NCBI GenBank assembly: GCA_032622095.1
Contig: CP136069.1
Span: 29,762,342-29,826,341 of the forward strand
DNA: 64,000 nucleotides
Direction of reading: 5' to 3'
Source: Siphonodentalium dalli
Taxonomy: Eukaryota; Mollusca; Scaphopoda; Gadilida; Siphonodentaliidae
Each line of letters starts with the position of its first letter. The first letter of the stretch is position 1. Of the stretch, positions 21,057-30,032 are shown piece by piece. The translations under genes were made by a program, and so were the position numbers. Below the pieces are notes generated by a model. It worked only from the letters and a program-made list of their open reading frames with translations, did no database searches and was not told where the DNA came from.

Positions 21057-21626
21057 ATGCACGGGTGTGATTTATGTGGCATTATTTTATCGACGAACTA
21101 CAATCTACAAAGACATAAACAGATTAAACACGGAGTTATGTCCGAGACAAAACCAACTCTCTTCGGAGAAGATACCGATGAATCTGACGAAGCGGTTCTA
21201 GATTCAGATGAAGATGAACGTGGAACGCTATCAGATTCAGAAGATGGTAATGGCGTCGGTAGTAGAACGGTATTCGGTCTTAAGAAAGCTGCGCGATGTG
21301 TCAACGAGATGGACACATTCAAAAGTATGATGAAACGTGTCACCAATGATGTGAAAGAAGAAGAGAGCATTTCGGGAGATGAGAGCATGTCGGGAAAAGA
21401 GGATACCATCGACACAGAGTTTGCTCTGTTTCTCAAAAGTTATAGACGATTAATAGAATACCAGTATCGATTGAAAACATCACGCATACATACCATGATC
21501 ATGAAGAAAATGGTCAAACTGACCAAACACGGATATAATAATGAATGGGCTGCAGATGAAGCGATGAGAAAATTCAAGAAACTCTTAGAAGTAAATCTAA
21601 CGGTCGAAGATTCAGACAATGATTAA
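21057..21626 (+). CDS. C2H2 zinc-finger protein with acidic centre (189 aa), intact copy
   Basis: Starts with a C2H2 finger in the first 25 residues: C4-x2-C7, then H20-x4-H25 (CDLCG ... LQRHKQIKH). A Glu/Asp/Ser-rich stretch follows (about 37-65, with DTDESDEA and DSDEDERG), then a region with a second acidic patch (about 100-118), and a Lys/Arg-rich helical C-terminus (about 125-180) ending VEDSDND. The layout suggests a nuclear DNA- or chromatin-contacting regulator or packaging protein. The finger is seen, the role is inferred. Single exon; AATAAA follows the stop by 5 nt. The left-arm sister has a premature stop. The family is not recognised, but its survival in both arms next to the basic-tailed gene indicates a two-gene cassette. 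Confidence 0.7.
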   Translation: MHGCDLCGIILSTNYNLQRHKQIKHGVMSETKPTLFGEDTDESDEAVLDSDEDERGTLSDSEDGNGVGSRTVFGLKKAARCVNEMDTFKSMMKRVTNDVKEEESISGDESMSGKEDTIDTEFALFLKSYRRLIEYQYRLKTSRIHTMIMKKMVKLTKHGYNNEWAADEAMRKFKKLLEVNLTVEDSDND

Positions 21627-21631
21627 ATTTC

Positions 21632-21637
21632 AATAAA
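21632..21637 (+). promoter_or_regulatory. AATAAA polyadenylation signal of the zinc-finger gene
   Basis: AATAAA begins 5 nt after the TAA stop, a compact virus-like gene end. It is mirrored on the minus strand beside the left copy (about 18401-18406). Confidence 0.5.
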
Positions 21638-22965
21638 CTTCATCAACATGTTATTCTCGTCTTCGTTATATATCTATAAGTGGGGAGGTGGTTTCACTAA
21701 TATTACATCACGTCCCTTACCGCGTGTCACTTTAACATTCCACACCGTGCGTGTATTATCCCCCTTTAATTATGTCATAGCATTGGTACATAGAAGACTG
21801 TATAACACTATGCCTATGTCTGTATCTGTTGTCACACCGTGAGTGGATTGTCCGCCTTTAATGATGTCATAGCGTGTGTATGTGCAAGACAGTATAACCC
21901 TATGATAATGCCTGTAGCTGTTGTTGGTAAGATGTGAAATATAAATTTCAAGGTTCAATTCATTCGTGTAGTAATTTTGTATATGTTCAACGCTCTTCAT
22001 TCGTGCGCTTGTATTGTTAACATTCATTCATAATGAGTGTCCCTTTAGAGTGTCTTGTGTTCCTTTAAGATTCAAACACCAATATTACATCACGTCCCTT
22101 GTTTCGTGTGTCACTTTAACTCCTTGAGTGTATTGCCCCTTCGAATGATGTCATAGCATGGGTACATGTAAGATAGTATAACACTATGACTATGTCTGTA
22201 TCTGTTGTTGGTAAGATGTGAAAATATAAATTTCAGTTCATTCGTGTAGTAATTTCGTATATGTTCAACGCTCTTCATTCGTAAGAGTAATTACCAACTG
22301 GAAGTTGTACTATTTTTGATAAACATCGGATTTGCTCATCAGACGATAAGCTGACAATATTTACGTATGGTCTAATTAGATTCATGCATAAATGTAAGGT
22401 AATTTTTGTTATGGTCAAGTTTTTTGTTAAGACCATGTTCTAACATAGATCGATAAATAAGTTAAAGGTCATTATATTCCACAGTCAAATCTATTGGTGA
22501 TCGACTTTGATAACTATTTTATTGGAACAACTAAGAGTATTATTTACGTGAGATCAATGAGTCCAATTATTATAAATAATAAATTGCAGGCATCGGTGGA
22601 TACCCGATTGCCACATTTAGTGATCACGTGATAAACTGATAAAATGTCCAAGTGACGTACTATATTGAGCACAAAAAAAATGAGTTGACCTTCGGCTTCG
22701 TCCCGATTGGTTACTGAGCTGACACCGGGGATAAATTGACCAATAGCTGCTATTGTATCCTTTTGACAGATATGCGTGCGCAGACTCGTTTGATGTTCGC
22801 TATCGCATTACTATGTTTTAATAGCCGAGCCTTCACTTCTCGTCTGACTCTCTTACCGGCAAGACCTGTCTACACAGTACTTCTCCGGCAGACTATTCAT
22901 CCACTGATAGGCCTACATACAGGTATGCCCTAAATAATGGACTGCTTAACCACAGCAGAATTACA

Positions 22966-23366
22966 TTTTTTTGCTCATTTGCTCATTTTTTTGCTCATTT
23001 GCTCATTTTTTTGCTCATTTTTTTGCTCATTTTCTTGCTCATTTGCTCATTTTTTTGCTCATTTGCTCATTTTTATTGCTCATTTGCTCATTTTCTTGCT
23101 CATTTACTCATTTTCTTGCTCATTTGCTCATTGTTTTGCTCATTTGCTCATTTTTTTGCTCATTTGCTCATTTTTTTGCTCATTTTCTTGCTCATTTGCT
23201 CATTTTCTTGCTCATTTGCTCATTTTTTTGCTCATTTGCTCATTTTTATTGCTCATTTGCTCATTTTCTTGCTCATTTGCTCATTTTCTTGCTCATTTGC
23301 TCATTTTCTTGCTCATTTGCTCATTTTTTTGCTTATTTGCTCATTTTTATTGCTCATTTGCTCATT
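22966..23366 (-). repeat. GAGCAAAT minisatellite, right arm
   Basis: Inverted partner of 16551-17074, about 401 bp against 524 bp, with different unit order. This is the main length difference between the arms and shows slippage or unequal exchange since the palindrome formed. Confidence 0.95.
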
Positions 23367-24650
23367 GATTGGTGCATACTCAAGAGTCATAGACCTAACA
23401 TCCAATGTACATTAATGGTGTCATAGCGTGGGTACATAGAAGACTGTATAACACTATGCCTATGTCCGTATCTGTTGTCACACCTTGAGTGGATTGTCCG
23501 CCTTTAATGATGTCATAGCGTGTGTACATGCAAGACAGTATAATACTATGATTATGTCTGTAGCTGTTGTTGGTAAGATGTGAAATATAAATTTCAAGGT
23601 TCAACTCATTCGTGTAGTAATTTCGTATATGTTCAACGCTCTTCATTCGTGCGCTTGTATTGTTAACATTCATTCATAATGAGTGTCCCTTTAGATCGAT
23701 AAATAAGTTAAAGGTCATTACATTCCACAGTCAAAATCTATTGGTGATCGAATTTGATAACATGTCTGAACCTATCATTGGTACAATAGCAGTGATATAA
23801 TGTTACATCATCGGTGCTACCTGTAGTTTCGGTATATGATCGTAAGTGTGACTGGAGTGATAAGTGGTTATTACGTAATGTTGTTATAACAATGTCATCA
23901 AAGCAATTTCTATAATTGAGTGTCCTGGACGTATGCATGTTTTGGATAACTAATTATCGTGTGAATGACACAGTTTATCAACCTTAATTGATACTAACCC
24001 GTTAAACAACTATTTCTGCTCAAATCGATATGTTTTCTGAATACCATATAGCTGTGACCGGGGAAATAATAGAATTCATTTGGTAAAGCAAAGGTGTGAA
24101 AGACACATTGTTACCACCAATGTGGCGTGTGTGATTGCGTGTACATCGCTCATGTTCCATGTAAAAATGGCTGAGATTAAATCATGATTCATTCAATATG
24201 ACAGTTCATTCTGGGGGGTTGTAATTTCGCCTTACCATTTTCGACCGTTAGTGATTCAACATAGTACATTTCAATACTTCCAATAATTCACGAAAATACA
24301 CGCCTGTCATATACTCAATAACTTCATATAGAGATAAGTAAAGAATAAACGCTCTTTATTATTTATGTAAAAGTAATGGTGTCTATTTTCAGGTATGACA
24401 ATTATATGAACTGCGTCCGTTAAACACTGGAATGTATGCATTCATACCGTTGGTCACAATGTCCAACATTACAGCGACTGTCCATACACATATAATTGGT
24501 ATAAAGATATTTCTAAACATCGATTAATAAATACATTGAAACATTGGTTGAACAAAAAAATAACGAAAGATATTACGCGCAAATAATTTAACATTCGATA
24601 TTTTTTAATATCGAGATTATCAGAAACCGAAAAACTCGTTATAATTTTTT
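23367..24650. other. Right-arm outer region without recognised gene
   Basis: Mirror of about 15291-16547. It contains the outermost subrepeat copy (about 23395-23681) and the 66-codon frame at 23738-23938 discussed for the left arm. Nothing else is supported. Confidence 0.5.
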
Positions 24651-24910
24651 TATTTAAACTTTTTTTTAGAGAAATAATTTTGAGGGTTTTGAAATTTTTT
24701 CTTTTTTTGAAATTTGGGGGTTTTGAATTTTTTTGTGGAAAAAATTAATTTTAGGGTTTTGAAATTTTTTGGAAAAAATAAATTTTGGAATTTTTGAAAA
24801 AAAATTTGGGTTTTGATATTTTGGAAGTTTTGGGAATATTTTAGTACAACCAATTTTAGACCCAAAGATTCTATTTTTAGATGTGGCTCTAACGAGGCGG
24901 CTATTCTTCT

Positions 24911-24916
24911 AACAGT
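24911..24916 (+). repeat. Right target site duplication (AACAGT)
   Basis: Directly follows ...CTATTCTTCT. Identical to 15000-15005; block A sequence resumes here. Confidence 0.95.
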
Positions 24917-26181
24917 GTAACCTGTTGGTTATAATACACGAAATAGAAATTAGTAGAGTGATTTCCCCTGGCACCCCAAGCTAGGATCAACATAACAAAA
25001 ATATCCTGATAGCTGAATGGTCAATGATGCATGGATGAAAAGTGCACGAAAAAAGGCACAAACGTGTTTCCCGTCAAGAAACATGCAACATAGCCACACG
25101 GTGAAAGGTTACGGATTTAAATTGGTGAATAATTTTTGGCAGGGGTTTGTGATTTGTCATTTTCCCCCTCCATTTTAAGGGTAGTGTGACGTTTGTCAAA
25201 ACTGCAGTGTGACGCAATACATTGACAAGTACTTTTGGGCACATTTTCGTGTGTCTAAAAGGACGTTCTTTAATTTATTTTGTTCTCGCAGGGTCAATCC
25301 TTTCCTGTGGGATTTGTTAACACTGGGGCCTTTGCAAATCATTTGGTGTATTGTCACCTAGAGTGAAAAATTGTCGTTTTTTCAGATTTCTGCTCTGAAA
25401 CAAGTCCCGTGCTCATTATCCCCATAAAGGAAATTGGAAACATAAAGTATGCGACACGAAAGATTATTTGGCGCGGGACCCGTCCCATAAAATTAAAAAC
25501 TAACCCCTCAGATGCCATCTCTGCTTTTCGTTGTAGAACCGAAAAATTGCCATTTTCGACCTGTTTTGGGGCCCTTGGATGCCCCTTTAATGAACGTGAG
25601 ACCACATTGTTGGGCGTCCGACAACCTAGATTAACGCCAAGGCAGATCTATCGGGTTTGAGCACGACATGGTAATAAAGCGTGGTGTCATTATGAACCAT
25701 ATTCTAAAACATGATGCAAAATCGGACCAGTATCGGGTCAAACTTTAAAATGACAGGTTGACAAAAAATGCCAACCCTGGATTGGCCTGGAAGTTGACAG
25801 AAGCGGTTTATCGATCCAACGCGCCCAAATTTCCAATTTTCCCTGGGACAAAGATAGGGAGAAGTTGCACATTTTAGGGAGAAGATGTCTCCAAAGTCAC
25901 CCTCTTGGCTGGTCCCTGTGCCCGTATAGATCATACCCCAACAGTTCAAAATCTGGGAAGTTTTTGTTATTCAGGGCCACGTATTCAGTTCAATGTTCAA
26001 TGCGATATATTGACTCAAACAATAATGCAATCTCGAGCTGGGACCACCCATAATTTAGCATCACTAAATTCACACTCTGGGGCCTCATTCTGCTTTGGTC
26101 TCATCTGCTATGGACAGTTTCTTTATTATCAAATTTCTATAGAAAATTCTTTTTTAGTTTAGTTTTTCTATATCCCAAATT
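24911..26181 (+). repeat. Segmental duplication block A, copy 2 (right part)
   Basis: Continues copy 2 and matches 6565-8831 of copy 1, but without the 974-bp Harbinger-like insertion (empty site near 25673). It includes 25 bp or so not in copy 1 near 25300 (ctgtgggatttgttaacactg), and copy 1 has a C14 run where this copy has 'ttttgttctcgc'. Ends at 'tatatcccaaatt'. Confidence 0.9.
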
Positions 26182-26424
26182 GACCGACAACACATTGCAT
26201 AATCAAGGTTCCCAATGGGTGTACAACACAATGTTCACTATTTCGGAACTTCAATCATAGCAGAATGATGAGGCCATGCAGAATGAGGTAAAATTCTCAA
26301 ATTTATCAAAAATATATAAGAAATAAAACCCGTATTTTCAGCGCTATATCGACGAATTTGTGTCTATTTACCTTTTGGAAGAGATGTCCCTGTATGGATT
26401 TTGGATATACTACCTATTATGTTA
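26182..26424. other. H2-derived debris upstream of the PDZ gene
   Basis: Contains fragments of H2 spacer (gcataatcaaggttcccaatggg...) and a short 'gcagaatgagg' near 26278, then unique AT-rich sequence. No gene. Confidence 0.5.
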
Positions 26425-26778
26425 TTAACCCTTTCATGACGGGAGCTGCGCTGGTGCAGCATTAATGACCCTGTGCCAGTACATTCTCTTATATATGCCA
26501 GTCTCCCATAGGGAGCCTCACATACATAAGAGAATACAATGGCTTACAAGCACAGGCCGCTGGGAAAAATTACTAAAATACCACCGGTTTAGTCTATATT
26601 GGTATTTTAGTAATTTTACCCCAGGGGCCTGTGCTTACAAGATCAAGATAAATATTGTTAGGGCAATGCATTCTTTTATATATGCCAGGCGCCATATGGG
26701 CGACTGTCATATATAGGAGAATGCATTGGCACAGGGTTTTCGCAAAATTTAACGACGCTCCAATCATGGAAGGGTTAA
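26425..26778. mobile_element. H1 family MITE interrupted by a hAT-like MITE
   Basis: TTAACCCTTTCATGACGGG on the left and GGAAGGGTTAA on the right, with hairpin modules near 26478-26542 and 26661-26737. It ends directly at the start of the duplicated intron/exon segment of the PDZ gene. A separate 83-bp hairpin element has inserted at 26551-26633. Confidence 0.75.
26551..26633. mobile_element. 83-bp hAT-like MITE nested in H1
   Basis: Starts CACAGGCC and ends GGCCTGTG; almost the whole element folds back on itself (aattactaaaatacca / tggtattttagtaatt). It is flanked by the 8-bp direct repeat CTTACAAG (26543-26550 and 26634-26641). An 8-bp duplication with CA(C)AGG ends fits hAT elements. Uninterrupted relatives of the target phrase, such as 'attacaagatcaag' at 9768, support the call. 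Confidence 0.8.
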
Positions 26779-26818
26779 GTTGCTGTCACTTAAAGAAATC
26801 TTTTTATTTTCTTCACAG

Positions 26819-26860
26819 ACCGTTACCAACTGTGCAAACCGTCACGCTGGAGAGGGGAAT
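26819..26860 (+). pseudogene. Partial duplicate of the PDZ terminal exon, possible 42-nt microexon
   Basis: About 88 bp (26774-26861) duplicate the intron end, polypyrimidine tract, acceptor (ttcttcacag) and first 38-40 nt of the exon at 27295, with a few substitutions. Similarity stops after 'gctggagaggg'. A GTATGA donor-like site follows at 26861, which would define a 42-nt, phase-neutral exon. Alternatively the frame stays open to a stop at 27078-27080, giving an alternative C-terminus of about 87 residues that lacks the PDZ fold. Either would alter the gene product if used; it may equally be dead. Confidence 0.5.
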
Positions 26861-27294
26861 GTATGATTATCCAAATATTCGGAATAAAACTTTAGTGGTT
26901 ATTTTTGGTATGTGTCGGCACTTAATTCTCTATAAAAGCCTGTATTTGATCATCAGAAAGCATGATTTGGACAGTAAACACGGAAATGAAAAAAAAACTC
27001 AATGCGGAAGTGAAACGTCTGCTAAATCCACCAGTGTTGCGCGCGCATCACAATTTCACGATTCATTTCGCAATAGTTAATTCGTGATGTCACATAGTCC
27101 CGATAAAAGAGTCATATTGCACTCTTGGGAGTCCAGTATATGACATTCGGGAGTCCAATGTGACTTTTTTTCCCCGATTATCACGTGGCGGCTTTTGCCC
27201 ACTCAGAAATAGTGTAAGTTAAGGGATGAATAATAATACCCATTATGTTGTTAAGTTGCTGTTGCTTAATGAAAGCTTTTTCTTTTCTTCACAG

Positions 27295-27568
27295 ACCATT
27301 ACCAACTGTGCAAACCGTCACGCTGGAGAGGGAAACTCAGGGTTTGGGTTTCTCGATCGTCGGGGGACACGGAAGTCCGCACGGAGTCCTGCCAATCTAC
27401 ATCAAAAACGTCTTCGCAGAGGGCGCTGCTGCTAAAGTCGGAGACCTGAAGCGAGGAGACCAGATACTTGCCGTCAACGGACAAAATTTTGAAGGCATCA
27501 CGCATGAGGATGCCCTTCAAATTTTAAAGAATGTCCGCGGAGTTGTCAATCTTACAGTTTTGTCATAG
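27295..27568 (+). CDS. MPDZ/PATJ: Terminal exon of an MPDZ/PATJ-type multi-PDZ scaffold (last PDZ domain)
   Basis: The exon follows a good acceptor (tttcttttcttcacag, ending 27294) and enters with one base completing a codon. It encodes about 90 residues and ends at TAG 27566-27568. The protein is one PDZ domain: beta-1 (VQTVTLER), the carboxylate-binding loop GLGFSIVGG, then SPHG and LPIYIKNVF, the GAAA...GDLKRGDQILAVNG core, and a helix starting GITHEDA before the final NLTVLS. These features and the immediate stop match the C-terminal PDZ of the MPDZ (MUPP1)/PATJ (INADL) polarity and tight-junction scaffolds, which bind C-terminal tails of membrane proteins. MPDZ and PATJ cannot be separated on this exon. 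No further exon was found upstream in the window. The frame is undamaged, so it is probably functional. Confidence 0.9.
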
Positions 27569-27702
27569 TATTGACCCAGTTTTCCACACAATGTTTTCTC
27601 CTGATGCAATGTTATTTTTTACCTACAGTCTTTCAGAAGTTAATGTTTATGTGTTTCCCCTTCCCCATTTGTTCATCTGTTCTATTTAAGCATGAATATA
27701 GT
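27569..27702 (+). other. Start of the PDZ gene 3' untranslated region
   Basis: Unique sequence after the stop codon, soon interrupted by an H2 MITE at 27703. No AATAAA lies close to the stop; AATAAA-like hexamers occur only further on (for example near 28397), so the true 3' end is not determined. Confidence 0.4.
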
Positions 27703-28093
27703 GTGTCTGACATTTCTACAGTTAGGTCCCCAGAGGGTGAATTTAGTGATGGTACCCCGCACAGTGGACTAGCATCACCAAATTCACCCTCTGGGAACCT
27801 CATTCTACATTTGCCTCATCTTCTGAGAAGTATCTATAGTCACAAAATAACATTGTTTTTAGTTACCTTTTCCTCTCTGTTCAGTTTCTATATCCCCTAA
27901 TTTTGCATAATCGAGGTGCGTAATGGGTGAATGTCACCAACATTAATCTGATCCTATGTATCCCATAGCAGTTGCGATGAGGACTGAGCAGAATGAGTTC
28001 CCCAGAGGATAAAATTGGTGAAGCTAGCCCATCGTGCAGGATAGAATCACTAAATTCACCCTCTGGGGAATTCATTCTGCAAATGTCAGACAC
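27703..28093. mobile_element. H2 family MITE in the PDZ gene 3' region
   Basis: Begins GTGTCTGACATTTCTACAG and ends CTGCAAATGTCAGACAC. The left hairpin is at 27721-27812 (aggtccccagagggtgaattt / aaattcaccctctgggaacct), the spacer includes 'ctaattttgcataatcgaggtg', and the right hairpin is at about 27988-28080. Near full-length with both ends, and so probably transcribed as part of the 3' UTR if the gene extends this far. Confidence 0.75.
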
Positions 28094-30028
28094 CCAGATG
28101 GTGAATATTGATGTAAACATATTTTATCATAATACATGTAACATATGAACATTTAACAAAAGTTTAGACAATATAGTATAGATAAATGATTTGGAAAGGG
28201 GATTAAACAAGCCCAGGGTCATTTATTAAATTTGTTCCCCAAATGGTGAATATTGTAATATGCACCCATTGGGAACCTTGATTATGCTATGTGTCTTCTG
28301 CCAATTTGGGGATTAAGAGCAACTAAACTAAAAAAAAAGAAAAAGAATCTTTGTAAAGAAGTTTCTATAGAAACTAAACAACTTGTTAATTTGATAATAA
28401 ATATACTTTCCAGAAAAGTTTAAACATATATGCAGAAATTAGGCCCCCCAGTGGGTGAATTTAGTGATGCTAGCCCACTATGAAGTGTAGTGTCACTAAA
28501 TTCACCCTCTGGGGACCTCATTCTGCAATGTCAGGCACCTTATTCCCAGTTCTGGTGTTTTTTTTACTTGAAATAATGTTTGCGCGTCACTGAAATAGGT
28601 CTTGTGTTTAGAAGATTAAAATTATTACATGCTTTTGTTATGTGCAAATGCAATCCATTAATTAACTTACATACTAAATTTTGAAGTGTTTGCTGGTTTG
28701 TTGATCATATGTTTAAGCTTGCTGATTATATATTTTTGAATGAGTACAACTTTGTGAAATTTAAGAAAATGACTCTCCAACTTAACTTTTCCGTGGCTGG
28801 AGCTTCCTGAAATTTTGAGAAAACACTGAGCCAATGCATTCTGTTATATATGCTAGTCTCCCGTAGGGAGCCTTGCATATATAAGAGAATGGACTGAATT
28901 ACAAGATCAAGTTAAATATTGTTAAGCCAATGCATTCTCTTATATATGCTAGTCTCCCATAGGGAGCCTTGCATATATAAGAGAATGCACTGAATTACAA
29001 GATCAAGTTAAATATTTTTACGCCAATGCATTCTCTTTTATATATGCAAGGCGCCCTATGGGAGACGCATATATAAGAGAATGCATTGGCACAGGGTTTT
29101 CGCCAAAATTCATGAAGCTCCAGTCATGGAAGGGTTAAATAAGCATTGTAAAATAGCACGTTACCAAATCAATAAAATAGGCCAGGAAATGATACCATTT
29201 CAATCAATGGATTCTAATTGACATAAACTTTTTTACTAATAAATGAATTTTGCATTTTTTGTTGATCAATATGTTTTTTTTTTTCAATTTCCCCTCATCA
29301 TCAAATTTTACTACATGTATGTTAGTGGTTATGGTACTACGCCCCATTTCTAAGTCAGTAGCTTCTATGGTGTGGCAGTTTCGTGGACAGAAGAGTTCAT
29401 ACTTTTCACCATAGGAATTGGTAAATTACTGTAATACGTACCACATATTCACAGAATCATAATTAAACCTCATCATTATTCATTGTTATTAATAATCATT
29501 CATACATTATTATTTTCATAAAGAGCCTGCCCCCCAAAATAAGCTAATACTCAGCTTCAGATTCAGAGCTTCAAATACAATTGAGCTTTCAAAGTATTTT
29601 AAATGAAAATTCTATACTTTTGAACTTTGACTTTGAGGGTATTATCACAAGGTGGTTTGTATGCCATATGTTGATAACAGAGAGAATGCATTGGCCTTAA
29701 AATATTTACCTTCATCTTGTAAGCCAGTGCATTCTCTTATTAATGTGAGGGTCCTTATGGGCAACTCGCATATATAAGAGAATGCTCTGACACAGGATCT
29801 TTAATGCTGCACCAAGTGCAGCTCCCGTCATGTAAGAGTTAACGACAGAGAGATACCCCACTGTGGCTGAGTATTAGCTATCTTAGAGAGCTTGAGAAGC
29901 TGTTGTGAGTGATATTTACATGTGGGGTTATATCACACCGATGTCTGTAGGGGCCTGATATTCCATTGTTCGTTTTCATTGATATTCCAAATGCCAGATG
30001 CAAATAATTTTAAGTAAATTTATTAATT
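27918..30028 (+). repeat. Segmental duplication block D, copy 2
   Basis: Matches 8837-10896 in order and orientation, with small indels. It includes the H2 fragment near 28435-28530, the three-hairpin H1 at 28782-29138 and the half H1 ending at 29842. At its end it is joined directly to block A sequence equivalent to 3384 onward, a junction not present in copy 1. No gene. Confidence 0.9.
28782..29138. mobile_element. H1 family MITE with three hairpins, block D copy 2
   Basis: TTAACTTTTCCGTGGCTGG on the left, GGAAGGGTTAA on the right. The three palindromic modules match those at 9650-10006, with private changes such as ctcccGtagggag. Confidence 0.75.
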
Positions 30029-30032
30029 TCAT

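Larger units (their letters stand above)
15006..24910. mobile_element. Polinton/Maverick-derived giant palindrome (9905 bp)
   Basis: The two halves are inverted copies of each other along essentially the full length: 15006 pairs with 24910, 17102 with 22935, 18981 with 21057, 19493 with 20545. The ends are AG...CT with a flanking 6-bp duplication, the hallmark of Polintons. A full Polinton is usually 15-20 kb with protein-primed POLB, integrase, FtsK-like ATPase, protease and capsid genes and modest terminal repeats. Here none of those genes is present and the 'terminal repeat' has become the whole element. Each arm holds two short genes, a GAGCAAAT minisatellite, three related subrepeats of up to about 290 bp, and a T-rich subterminal tract. 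The midpoint is a GC-rich hairpin. The arms differ mainly by scattered substitutions and minisatellite length, so the palindrome looks young. Confidence 0.85.

Noticed and set aside
15006-24910. Two independent elements inserted head to head, each with its own target duplication
   Set aside because: Only one pair of AACAGT flanks the whole unit and the arms meet without host sequence or a second duplication, so a single insertion of the palindrome is simpler.
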